Shown here piece by piece: positions 42,416-54,423 of a stretch of DNA of 64,000 nucleotides (position 1 is the first letter of the stretch; each line of letters starts with the position of its first letter). The notes under the pieces were generated by a model. That model was not told where the DNA came from. It ran no database searches and saw only the letters and a program-made list of their open reading frames with translations. A program made the translations under genes and the position numbers. The DNA comes from Ceratopteris richardii (lineage: Eukaryota > Streptophyta > Polypodiopsida > Polypodiales > Pteridaceae), in the NCBI GenBank assembly GCA_020310875.1, contig CM035438.1, positions 93,922,632 to 93,986,631 of the forward strand, read 5' to 3'.

Positions 42416-43147
42416 CACTTGGATCACGTATTGTTAATAGAAGTAGTAAAATCGGGATCCAAAAATACCCATATGTAATGATAAAATGAGAATAAAGAGC
42501 ATGTATCTTTTGGTGACATATTGATATGTTGAGCTTCAATATCCTAACAATCAAGGAAACATGTGAGGAATGGTGGGTAGAAAACAGCTTGAAGGACACC
42601 AAAATGTAGCACCTTTTTCTAGGATCCTTTATTATGTACATGTGGTTTCTCATTCTTGAATGTTTTCATTAAGCTAGCCTTACGTGGATATGTTGTAGGG
42701 AATGAAGGTGGAAAACTCACTTAAGCATCCACACATACTTCTCTTTGTTGTCTTTTAAATACTCAAATGTATAGATGTTCTCCCAAGGATTCTATTAAGT
42801 TCCTCTAAAGCTAATGCTGAATGAAGGATTGAAATAAAATCAAAACATTTTGAAGTCGTGTGACGGTGATGTACAACAATGGATTCCCCTTCATGAGTGC
42901 TTCAAAATGATACCCTCAGAGTAGAAAACTAAGGTCTAGATGTCATAGATAATACTCTACACATGATCTTTAGAATACACAAAAACCATACAATTCATTG
43001 ACAACATGACCTCAAAATTGCAAGGTTTTAGAAATGCGGTCAAACTTACAATATGTGGATGAACAAACCACTATATGTTTTATTAGAGAACATATGTAAA
43101 AGTGTCCAAGTGCCATTTGACCTTTCACATGGAAACTAATAGTAACA
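42416..43147 (-). repeat. Probable LTR of copia A, with a primer-site-like edge
   Basis: On the minus strand the copia A coding region ends at a purine tract (TTTAGTGGGAGAT) next to TGTTACTATTAG at 43,147, as at the start of a 3' LTR. About 730 bp further, TGGTATCTGGTG occurs (near 42,405-42,416), similar to an initiator-Met primer site. The sequence between may be one LTR. The second LTR was not found, so the ends are tentative. Confidence 0.4.
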
Positions 43148-45110
43148 ATCTCCCACTAAAGGCTAATATGGAGAAAGTGAAATATAGGGGATAATAAAGA
43201 ATGATAAAGGATACTTGAGTGTAAGTATACAAACTATACCTCCTAGCTGATGGATATGTTACACAATTTAAAAGTAATTCTACAAGATCATGAATCAAGT
43301 AACCCCCATCAGGTGACAACACTATTGAAAGCTATCCTATGGTAGAGCTTTAGTTAAAGCATCTCTAGCATTATCTCCCATATGAATCTTCTCAAGAATA
43401 ATGTGCCCAATGGCTAAAAAATCTCTTATGAAGTGAAACCTCACCTCAATGTGCTTGGTCTTTGCATGATAGACATGATTCTTAGACAAAGCAATGGCAC
43501 TCTAAGTATGAGTGAGCAAATGAGGGACATGCTAAAGTAGACTTATATCACAAGAAAGATGAGAAAGCCAATGCTTCTTTACTGCCTCACTAGCTACAAC
43601 ATATTGTGCTTTTATAGTGGAAAAAGTTGTACATTCTTGAAGACAAGATCTCTAAGAGATAGCACCTCCAACAAATTGGAAAATGTACCTTGATGTCAAC
43701 TTTCAATTGTCTAAGCAAGCAACATAATCAGAATCTTTGTGAAAAATAACAGATGCCTGTCCTCTACCAAAGTACAGACACTTGTTGTTAGTCCCACTCA
43801 TATATCTCAAAATCAACTTGACCACTTCCCAATGCTTGTTGCCCGAATTAGATGTATATCGTCTCACATATCCCACTACAAATGCAATGTCTGGTCTCGT
43901 AGTTAGCATAGATTACATGAGACTATCAACAATAGATTGATAAGGAATTTAGGTCATGAATTCCTTTTCCTTATCTGATTTGGGGCAACCATCCTTTCTC
44001 AATTTCACATATATAGGTAAAGGTGTATTCAATGCCTTTCCACCTTGCATATTGGACCTATGAAGTACTTTGGATATGTACTCACTTCCTTTATATCAAA
44101 TGTCTCAATCAACTTCCTTTTTAGCAATGACAAGTCATATGAGGACTTCCTAGCAATCAACATATCATTGACATAAAGTATCAAACATATCAAGCTTCCA
44201 TCTAAGCATCTCTTTTTGTAGAGACAATCATCCTAATTGCTTCAAGAATAGCCTTGAGACTTCATAAAAGAATCAAAATTTTGGTACCATGGTCTAAGGG
44301 CCTTTTTAAGTCCATATAAGTTCTTCTTTAGCTTACAAAATTGAATTTCTTTGCCAAGAATTACATAGCCTCTTGTTGTTCCATATAGATCTCATGTGTA
44401 TGATCTCTATGCCACAAAGATGTTTTTACATCCATTCGGACTAACTCCAAGTCCTCCATTACAATGAATCCAAGCAACATGCATAGTCTAGTCATCTTGA
44501 CTACTAGAGAGAAGATTTTCTCAAAATCAACACCATGTTGTTGCTTAAAACCCTTTGCAATCAGTTGTGCTATATACTTTGGAGAAGCACTATTCGATGT
44601 GAATTTCAGCTTATAAACCCAATTATATGGTAAAACTTTCCTTCCCTTTGACAAAGGTACCAAATCCCAAGTACCATTCTTGTTAATAAAATCCAATTCA
44701 CTCTTCATGACACGCTCCCACTTGACATGATCTTTTGTTTGCATAGCTTCTTTGTAGCAAGAGGGCTCAATAGAATTTGTTAGCATAACAAAATCCAAAA
44801 ATGGAACATATCTACTAGGTGGATGTGAGACACGTAAAGAATGTCTCAATGCTTGTTGAACAGGAACATTTGCAGACTGATTTGATTGGACATTTCTCAT
44901 GAACATCTATATTTATAGAATTGTTATGCATGATAACTCGAGGAATAGTATCCTCAAACACCATTCTTCTCACTTCAACCTCCTTAATGAGTTTTTTATG
45001 CATCTTAGAATCATTGAAAATGACATCACTACTTTTGATCACTGATCATGCTTCAAGATCCCATAAGTGATATCTAAATTGGCCTTTTGGACCATATACA
45101 ACAATGCAAC
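43148..45110 (-). pseudogene. Copia A: RT and RNase H half (minus strand)
   Basis: From the split end: a segment with YHLWDLE and SSDVIFNDSKM (end of integrase), then RT at 44,361-44,906 (WERVMKSELDFINKNGTWDLV, NWVYKLKF, MDVKTSLWH, EIYMEQ), then broken RT, then TTRPDIAF and YMSGT (43,703-43,909) and RNase H traces. The RT active site is lost in degraded sequence. Its other half is at 60,981-61,490. Confidence 0.85.
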
Positions 45111-45988
45111 CATATTATGTGTATGTCTTTATGTAATCCACAACAAGAAACGGTGGGTGCATTGGCTAGATGAAATGGTGGGCGCAAAAGCAATTCATCT
45201 GAGAGTTTTGACAAAAAGCAAGTTTGATTTTAGAAAAAAAACTTAGCACACACAAATGGGAGTTCACATGGATTTTTTTGCTCAACGTAGATTTAGCAAA
45301 GGATGTTTTTTGAAGCTTTTTGCGAGACAATCATATGAATTTGCTTTTCATAAGCATGCTTTTCATAGGGGAGAAATTACTATACAAAAAGGAGCTAAGC
45401 TCATCAATGAAGTATCTTCTCAAGCTCTAGCGTAAGCTCAATGCAAGGCTAAGGAGGAGATCAATGAGGTTGAGGAAGAGTCCTACACTCTTGGAGGAGG
45501 TGTGTTCTACATCAAGAGTCTTTGGAGGAGTTTGTGCCAATCAACCATTAGCACATTGCTGAGTTACTATATGTAACAAGTCTATTTCAATCCTACTTGT
45601 TCATTCACTAGTTTTTTTTAGGTTAATCAAAATTTGGGTTTGATGTAAAACAACTCTAAACTGTTCATATTCTCCATATTCTCTCAGACAAACTCTTCAT
45701 ACCTCCTATGCACTTTTCACAGAATCTCTTGTTTCTAGTTCCTATTTCTGCCTAGATTCAGATATTGTCAGTTTGCATCATATTCACACATTGTAATTTG
45801 GCATTGGAATATGAGATAGTGTAGGTGGAAATTCTAGCTTACCAAACACTTTGAAAGATCTTGTCTGCTCTCCCTCTATCTCTCAGTCATCTCTTTTTGA
45901 TAATTAAGGTGTGTATGCTAAGGTCCATGTGTTGGAAGATCCTGTAAACTTGTGATTATTGTTATTAAGGCCCACCCCACTTCCAACA
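45110..45988 (+). repeat. Copia B 5' LTR (left end uncertain by about 20 bp)
   Basis: Collinear with the LTR at 60,130-60,980, with many substitutions and several indels (roughly 85 percent by eye). Ends CACTTCCAACA. The first 30 bp or so expected from the 3' LTR are absent or unrecognisable. Confidence 0.85.
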
Positions 45989-45990
45989 TT

Positions 45991-46002
45991 TGGTATCAGA
46001 GC
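45991..46002 (+). promoter_or_regulatory. Copia B primer-binding site
   Basis: TGGTATCAGAGC two bases after the 5' LTR; initiator Met tRNA type. Confidence 0.9.
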
Positions 46003-46027
46003 ATAGTTGATGTAGACCCTTAAGAAG

Positions 46028-46676
46028 ATGAGTGAATATATACTTGAGAATGAATAAAAGCTTGAGGGAATGTCTAACTATCCAATGTGGATTTTTATGA
46101 TGATGAATGTATCAATATCTAAGGACTTATGGAATATTGTCAATGGAACTTATACAAGGCCAAGATAAGTCGAAGAAGCTAGCTCATCTTCTAGAAGAAC
46201 CTTTGTTCCTATTTCTGCTCAACAGGAGGTTAGTGAAGAAGAAGAAGAAAGAACTACTTCATCATCAGGAGTCAGTGGTACTATTACCAGATTACATCCT
46301 ATAGAAGAGCAATCTAGATGAGATTCAAGGGATGCACTAGCACTTTCATATATTTCTATGGGAGTCAAGAGGCATACTATACCCCAAATCAGGTCTTGCG
46401 AAACCTCTTGTCAAGCTTGGTTGGAGTTGGAGAATCTCTATCAAAGAAAAAACCCTACTAGCAAAGCTCATCTAAGGAGACAACTAGCCAACACAAGGAT
46501 GAAAGTTGGTGAATCAGTTCAGACACATATTTTGAAACTCAAAGATTTACGAGATCTGTTACTCAATGTTGGATCCAACATTTTAGATGACGAGATGGTA
46601 AACACACTTCTAAACTTACTTCCATCAACAAATCGTGCTTTTGTTACTTCTTTATCTCTCTCTATAAGAGATAGAG
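46028..46676 (+). pseudogene. Copia B gag, N-terminal part
   Basis: Starts at ATG 46,028, with early stops. The 46,358-46,676 part is a clear copia gag (CQAWLELENLYQRK, LKDLRDLL, LLNLLPSTNRAFVTSL). It is cut at 46,676 by Ty3/gypsy C and resumes in frame at 57,596 once the insert and one TAGAG copy are discounted. Confidence 0.87.
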
Positions 46677-47292
46677 TGTTGGCACTCAAGATCAAGCACA
46701 AGCATGGAAGCGCATCAAGGAAGTGGACACACAAGAAGAAAGAGCATGTAGGGAGTTCGAAGAAGGACATGTCAAATTTCAAGAAGACATCCCTATAAAA
46801 ATAGTGATTTTCATCACTAAAAACCATTGTAAATACCATTTTCCATTTTTGCAACTTCATTTTTTTCAAACTGAGGAGTGCTCGAGCTTGAAAAGTATTA
46901 GAAGTATCATCCTACCAATTTTCATAATTTTTAGACTCCGTTTGGGCCCCCAAATAAGCCCTAGAACCTAATTTTTAATTAGGCTGGACATTAGGTTTGA
47001 ACATGGCCAAAACTACTCAAAAATCTATAAAAAGAGCTAGAGAGATCATTTTTTAGGTTAGCTTGTTGTAGATTGGATCTCTTGTAATAGATTTCTTTTG
47101 TAATCGAAGTCCTTCCATTGTTGCACTCTTTGCTCTTGCTTTGTGCACGTGTGTGCATGCTTGTCTGCTTTCACTCACGCACTTGTGCCATCACCCACGC
47201 ATAGTCTTCATACTAGTCCTCACGTCTCCGTGGATTGACATTTATGAGGTGAATCTCCTCACGTTGGTACTCCCCATTGTGCTAGAGTGACA
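46677..47292 (+). repeat. Gypsy C 5' LTR
   Basis: 616 bp. Contains CTATAAAAAG (TATA box) near 47,030. About 85 bp shorter than the 3' LTR, mainly because it lacks the plastid-like insert. Confidence 0.95.
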
Positions 47293-47299
47293 CCAAATT

Positions 47300-47317
47300 T
47301 GGCGCCGTTGTCGAGGA
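47300..47317 (+). promoter_or_regulatory. Gypsy C primer-binding site
   Basis: TGGCGCCGTTGTCGAGGA, the type common in plant Tat/Athila-like Ty3 elements; I recall it as complementary to an Asp tRNA, not checked here. Confidence 0.7.
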
Positions 47318-47759
47318 GAGAGCTTAGAGGACAAGCGTGTGTTAGTAAGACGTAGAGTAGCCATGTTGGAAGGCCAAAAAATCACCATTTTTTGTTTGGT
47401 TTCTGATTTTTTCTCCATCTTCATCATCATCACCATCACCACCTGCTCTTATCTTCATCTTCTGAGATTTTCTCACCTTTTGAATGTACATTCACTTCGT
47501 TTTCATTTGTGGCTACGAGCAAGAAGCATAGAGGAGGTGCATAGCTGAAACCCTGAAGAAATACACCTCAATATACCCAAAAACTGAGTGAGCATTCCCA
47601 CGGCATGATACCACCCACGTCAAGTATTGCGAGGGCAATATCGCGGGTTCGGAGGGAAATTTTGCATCTACAAGCACATAGCAGTAACAAGGAGGACCTA
47701 AGGTACACATTTGCGCAAAAATTTTTGAATTTGGACTTCAAAAACTCCAAGTATCATGT

Positions 47760-48165
47760 CCAGTTTGTGTATCGCAATACTTGTCAAGTATCTTGTATCG
47801 TCTCCCTGTGTGATCGCGATACCTAACATGTATCGTGTATCGTCGGCTTGAGTATCGTGTATCACGACCATCTGGTATCATGTATCACCGATTGTGTATC
47901 GCGATACTTACCAAGTATTGTGTATCATGAAGTGCAAGTATCGCCAACCTCAAGTATCGTGTATCGTCAGTTTGAGTATCGTGTATCGTGTATCGCCTAA
48001 GCATGTATCACAATACTTCCCAAGTATCGTGTATCATGTAGGTCGGTATTGTGTATCGTGATACTTCACAAGTATCGTGTAGTGTCACTCCCCAAGTATT
48101 GTGTATCATGTATCATTTGGCCGTGTATTGCTGATACTTCCTAAGTATCGTGTATCGCCTATTTT
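47760..48165 (+). repeat. GTATCG-rich repeat cluster in the gypsy C leader
   Basis: About 400 bp with 17 exact GTATCG words and many GTATTG and GTATCA variants, often paired as GTATCGTGTATCG and facing reverse copies (CGATACTT). Starts of successive pairs lie mostly 20-26 bp apart (for example 47,830, 47,852, 47,875; 47,915, 47,938; 47,954, 47,976). Isolated copies begin near 47,630. It is non-coding and lies between the primer site and gag, so it could be a regulatory or packaging region; that is inference. Confidence 0.85.
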
Positions 48166-48532
48166 GAAGTAATCCGAGAGAGGTCCTGTTTCCCGTTTTA
48201 ACCCCCCGGAACCCTGAACTGGCATAACTTTCTCATACAAAATCCGTTTGTTGTGATTTTGGGTTTGTTGGAAAGCTCCTGGGGAGTACAAAAAAAACAT
48301 GGATTATTAGGTATAGTATTTTGAAATTAACCCTCAGGTGGGATTAGGAAACCAAGGAGACTCCAAAGGATATTGAGCAATAAAAAGGGAAAATTGTAAC
48401 TAATAGACAAAGCTTATGAACCTGAGATCTGGTAGACACTTAGGCAAGGATAGATAAAGCATTAGATCATCTGAGGCCACTGTCAACCATACAGCTTAGT
48501 CTTGGGCACAACAACTAAGTGGTTATCCATAT

Positions 48533-50620
48533 GTGCTAAGTTCCCACACAAGTGATTCAGAAATGTCTTTTGGCATGGAGGGACCCAGACATACCTCAAG
48601 AACTGCCTATTTACAACCACTAGAAGATCCCTATAAGACACAATTGGAGTATATTAGGACCAACCCATCAGGTGCATGCATCTATGAGGATGGCCTGAGG
48701 CCATTAGTGGTCCAACTCAGAAATCCAGATCAACCTTTTCGACTTGAACACCCAGTGGTCAAGTTCGAATAGGGTTCATACATTGATAAGGAAGGAACCA
48801 TGTATGTGGTAACCAACCTACCAGATAGGACATATGAGTTTGGAAATGTCATCCCGGAGAACGAGATAGGAGATTTAGGACAAGAACCCAAGACTCCTCG
48901 AGGAAAAACTATTTTGACTAGGGTGATTACTCCAGAATGGATTCCCCAAGACTACAAAAGCATAGAGTTATTCTTGAATAAATAAATAGAGCAAGTTTTT
49001 TGGAGATTCAAGCTAGATCAAACTAGCCCAATAGTCACCATCTATGAGTTCAAGGATCCGAAGACACCAGGCAAAGCTGTCTATCTAGATCACACATCAG
49101 GGAAAATGCTCTTGGTAACGGAGCATGACAAACATGCATACACTTGGGAAGGTGAATTGATTTTTCCACCACCAAGATCGAATGTGTTCCATGGCCTTCA
49201 AGGAGTAGGATCATCCAAGGCTCATGAAACCCAGAAGGAAAGAACCAGAGAGAGACCTGAGCTAAGCTGTGCACATACTGTGGGTAGAGACCGATCAGGA
49301 TTCAAAAATGAAAGACCTGAAATAGAGAGACACCGAGCACATAGGCATCAAAGAGATGAGCATGATTTTCCATTGCCTCAACCCCGAGAGCACTCAAGAA
49401 CCCTTAGACCATCTCAAGTGGTCAAGGCAATGAAGAACTATGTTGATGGGTTCAGAGACCCTTATGATCATGTGACCGAGTTCAAACAAGTGTTAAGAGC
49501 TGAACAAGTTGAGGACTTGTTCACTCAATTGGAGGCATTTGTTTTGACTCTCTAGGGTACTCCTTTAGCTTGGTTTCAACCTCTAAACAGTCGCAACTAT
49601 AGAGAGATAGGTCAACTACTAGAAGAATTCATTGTAGAATTCTCCAAGAGTGGTATCACGCACAACACATCATCCTTGATCCACAACTTCAAGCAGAAAC
49701 CCCAAGAAATAGTGAGACTTGCAGGAAGATGGTTTAGACAATACTTAGAAAGATGTCCTATTCTAGAGTTACCCACTCCGGCCAAACAAGTGGCCTTGTT
49801 TTTAGATGGCTTTCTGAGCACCAAGTTAAAATCATATGTGTACTTGAAGGAGCCAAGATCCATAGAAGAGTATGTGTGGATGTGCATAGACATAGAAGAC
49901 AACTTGGGTGAGGAGTTAGAATTGTCCAAACTCTATAAGGATTCTGACAGTTCTACTAGTCATATCTCCGGAACCTCCACTAAGATAGATGAGATAGCTG
50001 AGCAGGTTGCCAAGAAGCTAGGAGTTCAAAATAGACAAACACCAAGGGTCACCTCATTAAAGCGATGTTACAATTGTGGAAGAGACCACATGGCTAATGT
50101 TTGCCCAATGACGGATCAGCCCCAAGGAAATCCTAATGCTCTATATTGCACCATTGAGAGGAAATACAAGAACCATACAGCTCAAGATTGTCCCTACAAT
50201 AGGCACGCTATTAGACAAACTTACCACCAACCTTACCAATAGGGTAGGTATCAAAATCAATACCAACAGCCATATTATAGGCCACAATAGCAATATCAGG
50301 CACCATATAGGCCACAACTAGTCCTAGGGAACCAATCGCCAGCTCTTGCCAATGTGATTCCTGTTAAGTATGTAGTGGCAGAGGAGAACCTTAATAGAGC
50401 ATTGGTGCCAGTGACCCCTTTGGTCTCAGAAAATGACTCTCATGCTCATAGTTCAGACTTCTCCCATGAAGATAGTCCACATGGTTATTACACAGAGTCA
50501 CGTGAGCATAATGAGACTTATTCGTATCAATATGAGACACCACCTATGGAACAAAATTGGGAGCCAGAATACTCCAATGTCATGTATGTGAATCCAACCC
50601 CAAGCCCCAATCGAGACAGG
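48533..50620 (+). pseudogene. Gypsy C gag
   Basis: A single frame (stops at about 48,770, 48,983, 49,553 and 50,240) with a retrotransposon gag core at about 49,400-49,930 (AMKNYVDGFRDPYDHVTEFKQVL, WFRQYLERCP). A zinc knuckle CYNCGRDHMANVC near 50,066 uses the spacing CX2CX3HX4C, one residue shorter than the retroviral norm. A degraded second knuckle follows (about 50,145). Confidence 0.85.
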
Positions 50621-51145
50621 TAAGATCACAAGCCCCATGTTTTAGATGTCAGGGTGACCATTTCATTCGTGAATGTCGCCACTCATCGACTCTGGGACAA
50701 GGGCAAAGCATCACAACACAAGGCTTTTGTCTTGAGTGCGGCAAAGAACATCTCCCAAAAGATTGTCCTAGGAACCCCTCTAGTGCATCCAAGGTTACAC
50801 CCATTAATGTGGTAGGCTTACTGGTGGATTCGAGTTCAACTAGCAATAATGTGGCTCCTATATAGGCAGTTATTGGGGCACAAGCCATACAACAAGCAAA
50901 ACGAATTGATCAATCAGAGTCAAGTGAATCAAGAGATCCCAGTAAGAGGAAAACAAGAACTTGGAAGGATACCAGAGAGCAGGCCAATCATAAGTGGAAT
51001 AAAAAGCTATCTAAACTAGAAGAAAACCTGAAAGATGCAAAAACAAAAATAAAAGACATTGCATCTCAAAGCCCCTTGCATGCCGAAGCTCCATCCACAC
51101 CACCTCACCCCACCCCACCACCCATTATAAATAAACAACAACCAG
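50557..51145 (+). pseudogene. Gypsy C gag C-terminal part with two more zinc knuckles
   Basis: Shifted frame continuing gag: CFRCQGDHFIREC (about 50,641) and CLECGKEHLPKDC (about 50,735), both CX2CX3HX4C, then a stop at 50,863, a charged coiled-coil-like stretch and a Pro-rich stretch. A further shift near 51,145 leads into the protease frame. Confidence 0.8.
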
Positions 51146-51146
51146 G

Positions 51147-52823
51147 GTGCCAATCCCAAAAGACTTGGACATGATGTTCAAGGCCTACCACGCTCGACTT
51201 CAAGAAGGGCCAATAGCTGCAAACCTAGACAAGAGTTACCCTAGAGCAGATTTAGAGATTGAATGGACAAAAATGTGCATGAAAATGGTAGAACTAGCTC
51301 AAGCTATGCTCGAGACTAGTCAAAAGTTCAATCAGACAAACTCTGTTAAATCGGATTTGCATTTCCAGGGCTTACTAGATAGATTAGAGCAGTTGGTAAA
51401 CAAGCTGCAGGTTTCTTTACCTCCACAGGCTCAACCAGTTGTTGAAAGAGAAAGATCACCACCAACAAAAGTTTATGTCCCTGATTCAGTGGATGAGGGA
51501 GCACCTCTTTCAATTCGACAGTACTCTCAAGAGTTCTTGCGGGAAGTACAAGAAGAAAAATGGGCCAAGGAGAAGGGTAATCCCCCTCATATTCTTGAAA
51601 TTGATGACCTTCATGATCAATTTTCCCAAGACACTCTGTCTATCTATGGAGTCCAAGCAGAACAACAAGAAGATGAAAGATTAGATTTTGAATCTAATTC
51701 TCTACAAGAGTTGCTACAATTCACATTCGCATGGGAATCTAAATCTCTTCAGATCAGAGCTCCCACAATATTGGTAAGAAATGAAGACTTAGTGGTCCCA
51801 AAGAACACTGATGTCGTGAAGAACACTAAGGTTCAGTGTCATCTCACCATAGAAGAGCTGCTCAAAGTAAAACTTGAGCTATGGAATCATATGGCAAATC
51901 AAATTCTAGAACTTGATTCCGATAGGCCAAAAACAAGCGCTAAGCATAAAGTTCCAGAGATACCTCTCGACAAAATAGGGGACATGAGTGAAGGTGAAGA
52001 AGGTAATACTTATCTTCCTATCACCTACCAAGGTTACACAACCAAAGCGATCTTAGATTCAGGTGCTGGTGTTGCGATTACAACCACCTCCTTGTGGAAG
52101 CAATGGGGCAAACCTACATTAAGACCAACTAGAATGAAGCTTCAGATGGTTGACGGCCATGTTGAAAGACCTCTAGGATTGCTAGAAGGGATAACTCTCA
52201 CCACTTGTGGGGTAGAGTTTGAGCACATCTTTGCTATATGTGACTTTGAGAAAAATAATGTCTACAAGATGATCCTAGGAAGACCCTTCCTACGACAATT
52301 GCAAATAGTACAAGATTGGGGAACCAACTCCTTGTACTTACAACACTTAGGGGTCACAACCAAGGTCAATTTGAAGGATTACACCTTCAAAGATGTACCA
52401 CCCCTGCAGTGGAATCCTATCCCCAAAGTGAAAGAAGATTCTATCTCTGTGCATTTTGAAAGTTCACATGACCCATCATGGATGCATGATGATAATCACT
52501 TGTGGATGTGCAAGGTTGCAGAGGAAGAGGAAAAATTCCTAAAAGCAAGAGAAGAAGGAACTCCCCCAAGAGATAGACCAATTAAAGACCCAGCCTATAC
52601 ACTAATGATATTTCCAGATGAGGAATTTGAGCCTCATGGTTGGGCAGAAATCTTAGCCACCATGGACATTGCTGTCAATGAAGAACATTGGACACCTCAT
52701 TGTGATGAGGAGGTTTATGATATTTCAGTGTTCATGTGTCAGCCCTTGCTAGAAGAATGCAACCCTAGTGGCTTCATAGAAGAAGAAGAGAATGATGACG
52801 ATCGAGTCCATTGTGATGGATAG
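51147..52823 (+). CDS. Gypsy C protease (retropepsin 1) polyprotein segment
   Basis: 558 codons without a stop. The N-terminal 280 residues are acidic and helical and unassigned. A retropepsin lies at about 290-395: AILDSGAGVAI (catalytic Asp at about 52,058), then MILGRPFL at about 52,271, the usual second motif. The rest is an acidic linker to RT. In the family it would cut the gag-pol polyprotein. This is the longest intact frame of the element. Confidence 0.85.
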   Translation: MPIPKDLDMMFKAYHARLQEGPIAANLDKSYPRADLEIEWTKMCMKMVELAQAMLETSQKFNQTNSVKSDLHFQGLLDRLEQLVNKLQVSLPPQAQPVVERERSPPTKVYVPDSVDEGAPLSIRQYSQEFLREVQEEKWAKEKGNPPHILEIDDLHDQFSQDTLSIYGVQAEQQEDERLDFESNSLQELLQFTFAWESKSLQIRAPTILVRNEDLVVPKNTDVVKNTKVQCHLTIEELLKVKLELWNHMANQILELDSDRPKTSAKHKVPEIPLDKIGDMSEGEEGNTYLPITYQGYTTKAILDSGAGVAITTTSLWKQWGKPTLRPTRMKLQMVDGHVERPLGLLEGITLTTCGVEFEHIFAICDFEKNNVYKMILGRPFLRQLQIVQDWGTNSLYLQHLGVTTKVNLKDYTFKDVPPLQWNPIPKVKEDSISVHFESSHDPSWMHDDNHLWMCKVAEEEEKFLKAREEGTPPRDRPIKDPAYTLMIFPDEEFEPHGWAEILATMDIAVNEEHWTPHCDEEVYDISVFMCQPLLEECNPSGFIEEEENDDDRVHCDG

Positions 52824-53335
52824 TTGCTTTAATTCAAAGAAGCACTGTCTAGAAGATGTAGGAGTGTTTTCCCAAAAAGAAGAAGAACCTCTCACAAGTA
52901 TCAAAACGGTAAACTCAAAGGATGGAATTGAAGGAGGTCAAAAGAAAAAGAAAAGAAGAGTAGTGGAACAAGAAAAGGAGGAATCATTGTTTGAAGTACC
53001 AGAAAACTTCAAGAAATATGAAACTGAAGACCGAAAAATTTTGGTACGAATTCCTTAGAGAGAGGCCACCATAGGAGAAGCATATGATAATAAAGAAAAA
53101 ACCAAAAAGTTTGTGGTAACCATTGAAGGGAATGAAGAGCGATGTACATTCATAGGAGACGACCTAAGTGCAAATGAAGAAGCAGAGCTTGTAGGTTTGT
53201 CAAGGGAATCTAGGGACGTGTTTGCATGGCACTATAGAGACTTGAAAGGAGTAGATCCAAAAACATGCTCTCATACGATCCCCATGATCGTTGATGCCAA
53301 GCCCACCGAACAAAAGCCCTAGACATATAATGACA
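52792..53335 (+). pseudogene. Gypsy C linker between protease and RT
   Basis: Frame 52,792-53,058, then 53,113-53,322 with the RT N-terminal arm (DVFAWHYRDLKGVDP) and a stop at 53,320. A shift near 53,410 leads into RT. Confidence 0.7.
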
Positions 53336-53414
53336 CTTACGCTGCAAAAATAAAAGAAGAAATTGATAGGTTGATTGAAGCTGGATTCATCTATGAGATT
53401 GAGCAACTGAATGG

Positions 53415-54423
53415 GTGTCCCCCATTGTAGTGGTGCCTAAAAAGAACGAAAAGTTGCATGTGTATATTAACCTTAAAAAAGTTAATGCTGCTACAATTAG
53501 AGATAGCTATCTGCTTCCAATCACTGAACATTTATTGGAGCGTGTTGCAAGAAAAGAAGTTTATAGCTTCCTTGATGGATTTTCAGGTTACAACCAAGTA
53601 GCCATTGCCCCAGAAGATCAACACAAAACAGCCTTCGCCATAGAATGGAGAATCTTTGCATTTCGTGTGATGGCATTTGGGCTCACAAATGCACCTGCAA
53701 CCTTCCAAAGGCTCATGTGTCATGTTTTCAAAGATTTCTTGCGAAAGAGCTTAGAAGTATATGTGGATGATTTATGTGCTCATTCCCAAGTAAGAAGATA
53801 CCACATCCCTGAGCTCAGACAAATCTTCAACAAGTGTAGAGAATATCGAGTTTGTCTGAACCCAAAGAAGTGTGTGTTCATGGTATGGCAAGGTAAAATC
53901 TTAGGTCAAATTGTTTCTAAGAACGGAATATCAACAGATGAGGACAAAGTAAGAGCCATAGCGGAGCTACCCAGGCCAAGGAACATTAAAGAGGTACAAG
54001 CCTTTATGGGCCATTGTGGATATTACTGCAGGTTTATCCACATGTATGCGGTCATAGCTAAACCTCTTTATGCCTTGTTGACAAACTTTGAGTGGACTGA
54101 TGGATGTAAAAAATCCTTCAATGAGCTGAAGAGACGTTTGTGCACAACACCAATATTGACCACTCCTCATTGGAATAAACCATTCCATGTCCATGTGGAT
54201 GCATCCAATCATGCAATAGGATGTGTGCTAGCACAACCAACAGGTGAAGGGAATTTAGATTTGCCTATAGCATATGCTAGCAGGGAATTGAACGCTGCTG
54301 AATGAAACTATACCACAACTAGGCAAGAAGTCTTAGGCATGGTCTACGCTGTGAAGAAGTTTAGACACTATCTATTGGCCAACAAGTTCAACTTTTTCAG
54401 CGGATCATCAAGCTTTATTATAT
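53415..54423 (+). pseudogene. Gypsy C reverse transcriptase and partial RNase H
   Basis: RT motifs VVVPKK, INLKKVNAAT, FLDGFSGYNQVAIAPED, FGLTNAPATFQRLM and the active site YVDD (about 53,758). The connection FMGHCGYYCRFI follows, then RNase H starting HVDASNHAIG and reaching YASRELNAAE before a stop at 54,303. Soon after RRHYLLANKFN-like sequence (about 54,380) the frame breaks off. Catalytic RT residues are intact. Confidence 0.9.
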
